From an uncultured Collinsella sp. (GTDB lineage: Bacteria; Actinomycetota; Coriobacteriia; Coriobacteriales; Coriobacteriaceae): 5,169 nt of DNA. A program made the position numbers and the translations under genes. Positions 5,059 to 5,169 of the stretch are shown here, piece by piece. The notes beneath the pieces are model-generated. The model was not told the origin of the DNA. It was given only the letters and a program-made list of their open reading frames with translations, and made no database searches. How positions within the stretch are numbered: the stretch's first letter is position 1; each line of letters opens with the position of its first letter. The DNA lies in the NCBI GenBank assembly GCA_900551635.1, contig URWQ01000125.1:1-5169 (forward strand), in the 5' to 3' direction.

Positions 5059-5169
5059 CTAATGGATAAACTTAAAGTCCAAGTGTCCACGTGTGGTATT
5101 GACGCGCGAGACCTCGATAATCACGCGCTGGCCCAGTTCATAGCGAGTCCCCGTGTCGGCGCCCGTCAG
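5059..5169 (-). CDS. rnr: C-terminal end of an S1-domain protein, probably ribonuclease R (partial)
   Basis: Only the last 36 codons are inside the window; the gene enters from the right edge and stops at TAG (5061-5059). The peptide contains YELGQRVIIEVSRVNTTRG and ends LDFKFIH. The pattern Y-x-LG-x-x-V-x-x-x-V-x-x-V-N, then R and a closing LDF, is the end of an S1 RNA-binding fold as found in RNase R, a 3'-5' exoribonuclease that degrades structured RNA. The protein ends right after the S1 fold, without the lysine-rich tail seen in E. coli RNase R. With so little sequence, another S1-containing protein cannot be excluded. It is set off from the recombinase by a hairpin terminator. Confidence 0.6.
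   Translation of the reverse strand: MTGADTGTRYELGQRVIIEVSRVNTTRGHLDFKFIH

Noticed and set aside
1..5169. CRISPR array, tRNA, rRNA, or riboswitch
   Set aside because: I found no regularly spaced direct repeats, no cloverleaf or rRNA-like segments, and no recognisable riboswitch core in the intergenic stretches, all of which are shorter than about 210 nt.

Overview
This window reads almost entirely on the minus strand and looks like a chromosomal segment of a moderately GC-rich Gram-positive-type bacterium. My best guess is a gut actinobacterium of the class Coriobacteriia (Collinsella or a relative). That is an inference from base composition, strong AAGGAGG-type ribosome binding sites, and a PTS-based amino-sugar operon beside a Firmicutes-style serine recombinase and a VanZ-family membrane protein. 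No sequence in the window proves the taxon.

Layout in the direction of transcription (right to left). At the right edge, 5169-5059, are the last 36 codons of a protein ending in an S1 RNA-binding domain, most likely ribonuclease R, followed by a GC-rich hairpin terminator (5001-5033). Next comes a complete serine recombinase of the resolvase/invertase type (4882-4277). It is preceded by a 26-bp inverted repeat and a cluster of AGGT/ACCT words (4901-4960). A VanZ-family membrane protein (4172-3591) follows, starting at a TTG with a near-perfect Shine-Dalgarno, and it has its own hairpin terminator (3486-3509).

The left two-thirds is a compact three-gene operon for N-acetylmuramic acid (MurNAc): an RpiR-type regulator (3386-2535), MurNAc-6-phosphate etherase MurQ (2524-1601) and a PTS EIIBC permease of MurP type (1543-113). 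It ends in a strong intrinsic terminator (11-42). The permease would import MurNAc as MurNAc-6-phosphate. MurQ would cleave it to GlcNAc-6-phosphate and D-lactate. The SIS-domain regulator would sense the sugar phosphate. No EIIA domain is present, so a separate EIIA protein must phosphorylate the EIIB cysteine. NagA/NagB-type enzymes for the next steps are not in the window.

The mur genes are recognisable members of known families. The parts that deserve a second look are the palindromic region in front of the recombinase, the inverted repeats in the murR leader, and the altered signature motif in the VanZ protein. I see no convincing undescribed multi-gene system here.
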